Shown here: piece by piece, positions 32,446 to 35,674 of the stretch
Numbering within the stretch: the stretch's first letter is position 1
Layout of the letters: the number at the start of each line of letters is the position of its first letter
Source of the DNA: Paraburkholderia piptadeniae
GTDB taxonomy: Bacteria > Pseudomonadota > Gammaproteobacteria > Burkholderiales > Burkholderiaceae
Direction of reading: 5' to 3'
Assembly: GCF_900007165.1 (NCBI RefSeq)
Contig: NZ_CYGY02000124.1
Coordinates: forward strand, 1-35,674
DNA: 35,674 nucleotides
Translations under genes and position numbers: made by a program
The notes under the pieces: model-generated
Databases searched by the model: none
Told to the model about the DNA's origin: nothing
What the model saw: the letters and a program-made list of their open reading frames with translations, nothing else

Positions 32446-32748
32446 ATGAACGACAGGCGGCGAAAGATCATCCATGCGCAGAGGCAACGCCTCGAAGCGC
32501 TGAAAGTCAAGGTCGAAGAACTGAAGGCGGAAGCCGGGAGTATCCGGAGCGAACTGGAAGCCATCCGCGACGACGAACAGGAAGCCTTCGACAACATGTC
32601 CGCAAGCCGGCAATCCGGCGAGCGCGGGCAAAATGCGGAAGCGTCCATCGACAACCTCGACACGGCCATCTGTGCGCTCGATGAAATCGAAGACCTGACG
32701 GACCTCGCCGATGCCATCGAAGCGCTCGGCGATGCGGAGAACGGATAA
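32446..32748 (+). CDS. Small coiled-coil protein of phage/plasmid type
   Basis: 100 residues: MNDRRRKIIHAQRQRLEALK, VKVEELKAEAGSIRSELEAI, RDDEQEAFDNMSASRQSGER, then SIDNLDTAICALDEIED. The DEEQEAFDNMP-S…ERG core followed by an acidic helix is shared with small proteins I remember from phages and plasmids of many bacteria. Entirely helical. No function known. Confidence 0.6.
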   Translation: MNDRRRKIIHAQRQRLEALKVKVEELKAEAGSIRSELEAIRDDEQEAFDNMSASRQSGERGQNAEASIDNLDTAICALDEIEDLTDLADAIEALGDAENG

Positions 32749-32958
32749 CGTCTCCACGGTTGTTGCCCGGCCTGGGCAGCGCGAGAAACCCGGCATCAGG
32801 GAAGACGCCGCCCGGCGCTCCCGGTCGCGTCATTTTATGAAAGGCGTGTGACAGTTCCCAAAACAATCCAGTCCCCTGACGTCAACGAATCCGGGCCCGA
32901 TGCGTTTTGTCGGTGGACGACGCAATGGTTCGTCGCCTTCCCCCCACTGGAGACTCCA

Positions 32959-33156
32959 ATGAAGAAGCTTGCTGCCGCCTTGATCACATCGCTGTTGGCT
33001 ACTGTCGCGTTCGCCCAGGCGTCCGCACCTGCTGCGACCGCACCAGCCGCTACAGCTCCGGCCACGGCCGCCACGACGCCGGCGCCTGCACACAAGACGA
33101 CGAAGCACATGCACAAGGTGAGTCACCACGTGACGCACAAGAAGGCGGCGCAATAG
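32959..33156 (+). CDS. Small secreted Ala/Pro/His/Lys-rich peptide
   Basis: 65 residues from ATG 32959 after CTGGAG. Signal peptide MKKLAAALITSLLATVAFAQ with the cleavage site A-F-A at 17-19, then a low-complexity mature part (APAATAPAATAPATAATTP) and a basic, histidine-rich end (HKTTKHMHKVSHHVTHKKAA). Typical of small periplasmic peptides of Burkholderia, including acid-shock-like proteins. The histidines may bind metal. A terminator follows 27 bases downstream. Confidence 0.75.
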   Translation: MKKLAAALITSLLATVAFAQASAPAATAPAATAPATAATTPAPAHKTTKHMHKVSHHVTHKKAAQ

Positions 33157-33183
33157 GACACGGCCCCGGCGCGAAGTATCAGG

Positions 33184-33204
33184 ACCCTGCCTCGGCAGGG
33201 TTTT
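33184..33204 (+). terminator. Rho-independent terminator
   Basis: ACCCTGC-CTCG-GCAGGGT followed by TTT. It follows the secreted-peptide gene. It abuts the decayed end of an IS110 transposase fragment on the other strand. Confidence 0.65.
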
Positions 33205-33357
33205 ATGCCTTGAGCGATGGGGGCACGGTTCGCGAAGTGCTCGAGGAACCTTTGCCCGCTTGATCGACTTGTTCACGATTTCACCCGTTTCCGGATCCGC
33301 GTAATGGACTTGAAAGACATGCTTGGCAATGTCAACACCAACTGGCGTAAGCTGCAT
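33190..33357 (-). mobile_element. IS110-family transposase 5' fragment
   Basis: From ATG 33357 (GGAGGATCC upstream): MQLTPVGVDIAKHVFQVHYA, DPETGEIVNKSIKRAK, the start of an IS110 transposase with the first catalytic aspartate in GVDIAK. A shift near 33255 gives FLEHFANRAP, the normal continuation. The rest is gone. In IS110-group elements the guide (bridge) RNA lies upstream of the gene, so 33358-33470 may hold its remains. Confidence 0.75.
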
Positions 33358-33500
33358 GACGGATCCTCCGGTTTGCCTGTGAAGATCTGAATGATCTTCC
33401 ACTTTGGGCACGTCGATGCCTTTGGTCCGTGAGGGGCCACCTTCCTGCGCTCTACCTTTCACGGGTGGGACGCGTTCATTTCAATTCGTGTAGGCCTCGC

Positions 33501-33697
33501 CAAGGTGTTCGCGGCAGTTGGTCGGTGGGCGCGGCTGCATTGGTCTCTCTCAAACAACGCTGCCTGATGCGAACGCGAGCACCTTGCCGCCAAGGCATTC
33601 GCGGCGGCCCGTGGGCGGGGCCGTCAGAGTGGACAAGCTGGCGCTTGTGCCTCTCAGAATCCCGCAAACGCTGCCTTATGCGAGCGCGAGTGCCTTG
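33501..33697. repeat. Imperfect tandem repeat with inverted ends
   Basis: Two units, 33501-33586 and 33591-33697. Each starts CAAGG..TTCGCGGC and ends CGCGAG..CCTTG, so its 13-base ends are near-inverted copies of each other. Inside, CGCTGCCT.ATGCGA and CTCTCA are shared. A minus-strand frame through both gives repeated RIRQR…, which I take as a by-product. Confidence 0.6.
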
Positions 33698-34405
33698 GCT
33701 CTTCACGTCGGCGCCGCGCATCGAATGCGCGCACCGTGCAGCTTACGATAGTGAAATTTCCGCGACGAGGGTTGTGCGCGCGCTTGACGCTTTTCGGCCT
33801 AGGCGTGAGAAGTTCCGCCAGCAAGTGAGAGGGTAGATCAAAGAGTTCTACATCTGGCGTGAGCTGACGGGCAGGTCGTCGGCCTTACCCGTCATTCAGG
33901 TATCCAAGCCATCAGGCGGCTACGAGTCGCTTTGCCGACACTCGCACGTCGGCCGCGGCGAACGTCAGCGTTCACTGCAAACGAATGCGTACTTGCGACC
34001 CGTTGCCGACGTTCGTCCTGCGTTACCCCCGCCGTCTCTTCCTGGATGCAAAAGAGCCATTGGAGTGACCGCGCTTTCGATGAATCGAACGACATAAGAT
34101 AGCCGGTTGCAGCCTAACGCGGTCGCAGTCGACCGACGCGTTCACCAACCGAACCGATCAGCGCCTGCTGTTCCCTGGAGAAGCGATCGTTAATGGGCGG
34201 CACAGGCAGCGCGCTTTGAAATGATGCCTGCCTCAGCCTGGGGCAGGCTGAGGGGAAATGTTCTTGTTCATCCGGAACACATTGTCCGGATCCCGCCATG
34301 CGAGTGATGAATCTCGACGGCGTCGGCATGGCGTTGGCTCGGGCCTGATCCGACCATGCTCGAGTCTTCCCCAAACGTCTTCCTGATGCTGACGCTCTCC
34401 GCGCT
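33698..34405. other. Interval without a confident gene
   Basis: About 700 bases with no recognisable gene on either strand. A perfect hairpin CCTCAGCCTG-GGG-CAGGCTGAGG lies at 34231-34253, without a T-run. The bases just before 34406 may continue the permease fragment in a damaged frame. Confidence 0.4.
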
Positions 34406-34573
34406 CATTTCGCCTGGGGCAATATGCTCAACAATGCTCAGGGTTATCTCGAAATGGCTCGGTGGCTCGCGATTTTCCCGGGTGCCTTGATTACCCTGAC
34501 CGTGCTGAGCTTCCGCTTCATCGGCGAGGGTATTGTGGATCTGTTCGACGTGTGGTCCCGCAATCCCCGATGA
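34406..34573 (+). pseudogene. Peptide ABC permease (DppC/OppC type) C-terminal fragment
   Basis: HFAWGNMLNNAQGYLEMARW, LAIFPGALITLTVLSFRFIG, EGIVDLFDVWSRN. This is the end of a DppC/OppC-type inner-membrane permease (WG.ML..A…W…FPG..I.LTVL.FN..GDGLRD.LDP). The DGLRDALDP end is altered to EGIVDLFDV. Everything upstream, including the EAA loop, is missing. Confidence 0.65.
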
Positions 34574-34687
34574 CATGATGCCGGTCTCGGTGCGATGCCG
34601 GCATCACGGTCATTGGCCTTCGCGGCTTCCGACGCGAGGAGCCCGCCTGACCTCGTCACTCTGCAGCGCGGGGCCACAGGTCCACAT

Positions 34688-35032
34688 CTAACTTTCTTCA
34701 ATGACGATGGCGGCGTGCGTCCCTTCGGCTATACCGCTTGGTAACACGGCTCTCCTGAGTCGTTCCGCATTAAGATCAGTGGCGTGAAGCACAATGCGTT
34801 CGCCGCGATATTCGAACGTCATGGGCATGACCGCCTTCGTGATGCGAGGGCGGCCCAGTTCGAAGGCGAGCATTAGTTGTCGGGGGCTTGTATCGGCGGC
34901 ACCTAGTTTGGCTTGCACAGTGTCGCCGTGAATCTCGAAGGCCCTGTAACCCCAGCCGAACTCATAGGCCGCAAACCAGAGCGAGTCACCGTGTACAACG
35001 GGATGAGAAAGGTTGACGTTGGCGGGGGCCAT
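34688..35032 (-). CDS. DUF1488-like protein
   Basis: 114 residues: VNLSHPVVHGDSLWFAAYEF, AFEIHGDTVQAKLGAADTSP, RQLMLAFELGRPRITKAVMP, then FEYRGERIVLHATDL. The plan (aromatic strand pair, I.…V.A.LGA…L…FE..R.RI…R..L...D) resembles DUF1488 and the protein at 27642, but here with a C-terminal addition (IAEGTHAAIVIEES). No ribosome binding site stands out. Apparently intact. Confidence 0.45.
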   Translation of the reverse strand: MAPANVNLSHPVVHGDSLWFAAYEFGWGYRAFEIHGDTVQAKLGAADTSPRQLMLAFELGRPRITKAVMPMTFEYRGERIVLHATDLNAERLRRAVLPSGIAEGTHAAIVIEES

Positions 35033-35227
35033 AACAGCTCATCGTTAGCATTCCTTACGGCGATTGTAAAACACCGCCCCCGACGTGCAAGAAGCTTGGC
35101 ATCGTTTTCATGCGTCGTGTGGGACCTCTAGCGCATTGCCTCAAGTGCCAGTCGCTCGCGCACGTACTCGGGCGCGGCGGGCTGAGGCGGAATCGGTGTG
35201 GGGTGCGGCAGCAGATCGAAGGGACTC

Positions 35228-35332
35228 GAGGTCGCGCAATGTGACCGTCTCGAAGCCGCGCTGCGCGAGGCGGTCGTCAACTGGCGTTTGTATCCGACTG
35301 TTCTGGGCTTGCACGCGATGCGCGGCGTGAAG
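35228..35332 (+). mobile_element. Possible IS110-family transposase scrap
   Basis: The frame reads CDRLEAALREAVVNWRLYPT and VLGLHAMRGVK. IS110 transposases have I..AV..W…P.V.ALQALRGV at the start of their second domain. The fragment is short and followed by unrelated sequence. Confidence 0.45.
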
Positions 35333-35448
35333 AAACTGAAAAAAACCCAATCCCCGATTGACAGGGGGAGTCATATCAGCAAGGCGTCATTGATACCGAA
35401 GTGGAGAAAGCGTCTAATCGTTCAAAGAAGGGAAGTCGAGAGGGCTAT

Positions 35449-35670
35449 ATGCGCTTCTCAAATTGCGGATCCGAGAACCCTGTTGGCGCCAAATTCTGCA
35501 AAGACTGTGGCGCCAAACTTTCCCAGCGCTGTCCGAACTGTGGGCACGAATCGAGTCCCGCCGACAAATTCTGTAACGAATGCGGCTCCTCCTTGGCCAG
35601 CGCGCTCGAAATGCCGCCCGACGGCACCCAGCGTGCGGTTTCCGCCCCCATAGGCGGGCGAACAGGGTAA
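35449..35670 (+). CDS. Double zinc-ribbon protein, N-terminal part of a larger protein?
   Basis: ATG 35449 follows GAGAGGG. MRFSNCGSENPVGAKFCKDC, GAKLSQRCPNCGHESSPADK, FCNECGSSLA. Two zinc ribbons of the type found at the start of adenylate/guanylate cyclase-AAA ATPase proteins (MRCSNCG.ENP.G.KFC..CG). The first cysteine is phenylalanine here (MRFSNCG), leaving that ribbon one ligand short. A stop at 35668, four bases before the window edge, gives 73 residues; the usual cyclase part may follow in another frame beyond the window. Confidence 0.6.
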   Translation: MRFSNCGSENPVGAKFCKDCGAKLSQRCPNCGHESSPADKFCNECGSSLASALEMPPDGTQRAVSAPIGGRTG

Positions 35671-35674
35671 GCAC

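Noticed and set aside
33476..33721. Minus-strand repeat protein (RIRQR units)
   Set aside because: The repetition is explained by the DNA repeat with inverted ends; no start signal or known family.
1..35674. CRISPR arrays, rRNA or tRNA genes
   Set aside because: I saw no regularly spaced direct repeats and no rRNA or tRNA signatures on either strand.

Overview
The window looks like accessory DNA from a member of the Burkholderiaceae (Paraburkholderia, Caballeronia or Burkholderia type). It is GC-rich. It carries class I PHA synthase and intracellular PHB depolymerase genes, a BCAM0308-like protein, several small proteins of a type I associate with this family, and a KfrA-type gene next to a tyrosine recombinase, as on megaplasmids and chromids. 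All identifications come from reading motifs in the translation; no database search was run.

The dominant feature is decay. At least ten genes are recognisable but broken by a single-base frameshift, a nonsense codon or truncation: phasin, two BON genes, a 2OG-Fe(II) oxygenase, an Ead/Ea22-like gene, a SET-domain gene, HU, a CBS gene, a transglutaminase-like gene, and fragments of a DNA methylase and a peptide permease. Between them lie pieces of IS5, IS6, IS110 and IS701 elements and one apparently intact IS6 transposase.

Layout. 0-1.2 kb: an IS6-like end and no clear gene. 1.2-5.3 kb: PHA block on the minus strand (phaZ, phaC, broken phasin), then IS5 and transglutaminase scraps. 5.4-7.6 kb: small stress-type genes and a frameshifted BON gene. 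7.8-9.9 kb: an intact second EF-G. 10-14.7 kb: broken oxygenase, Ead and BON genes, IS remnants, an intact trypsin-like protease and a bS21 paralogue. 14.7-19.5 kb: BCAM0308-like zinc protein, an Hfq paralogue, small membrane protein, TraR/DksA protein and a ClpP paralogue. 19.6-21.8 kb: IS6 remnant, then a minus-strand cluster of small Y-x-[GD]-[FW] proteins with a zinc-ribbon protein and a methylase fragment. 22.4-25.1 kb: IS110, a truncated integrase and IS6. 25-28 kb: small genes, SET and HU pseudogenes. 28-32.8 kb: a better preserved module (integrase, kfrA-like gene and four unknown genes). 32.9-35.7 kb: a secreted peptide, IS110 scraps, a tandem repeat, a permease fragment, a DUF1488-like gene and the start of a zinc-ribbon protein that runs to the window edge.

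Two ideas tie the genes together. First, PHA genes, BON proteins and spare copies of core factors (EF-G, bS21, Hfq, DksA/TraR, ClpP, HU) suggest a stress or low-oxygen survival island, similar to what I recall of the low-oxygen-activated locus of B. cenocepacia, now being lost. Second, a family of small diverged proteins sharing an N-terminal Y-[RKG]-[GD]-[FW]-x-[ILV] motif recurs at least seven times across the window; it is the best candidate here for something undescribed.
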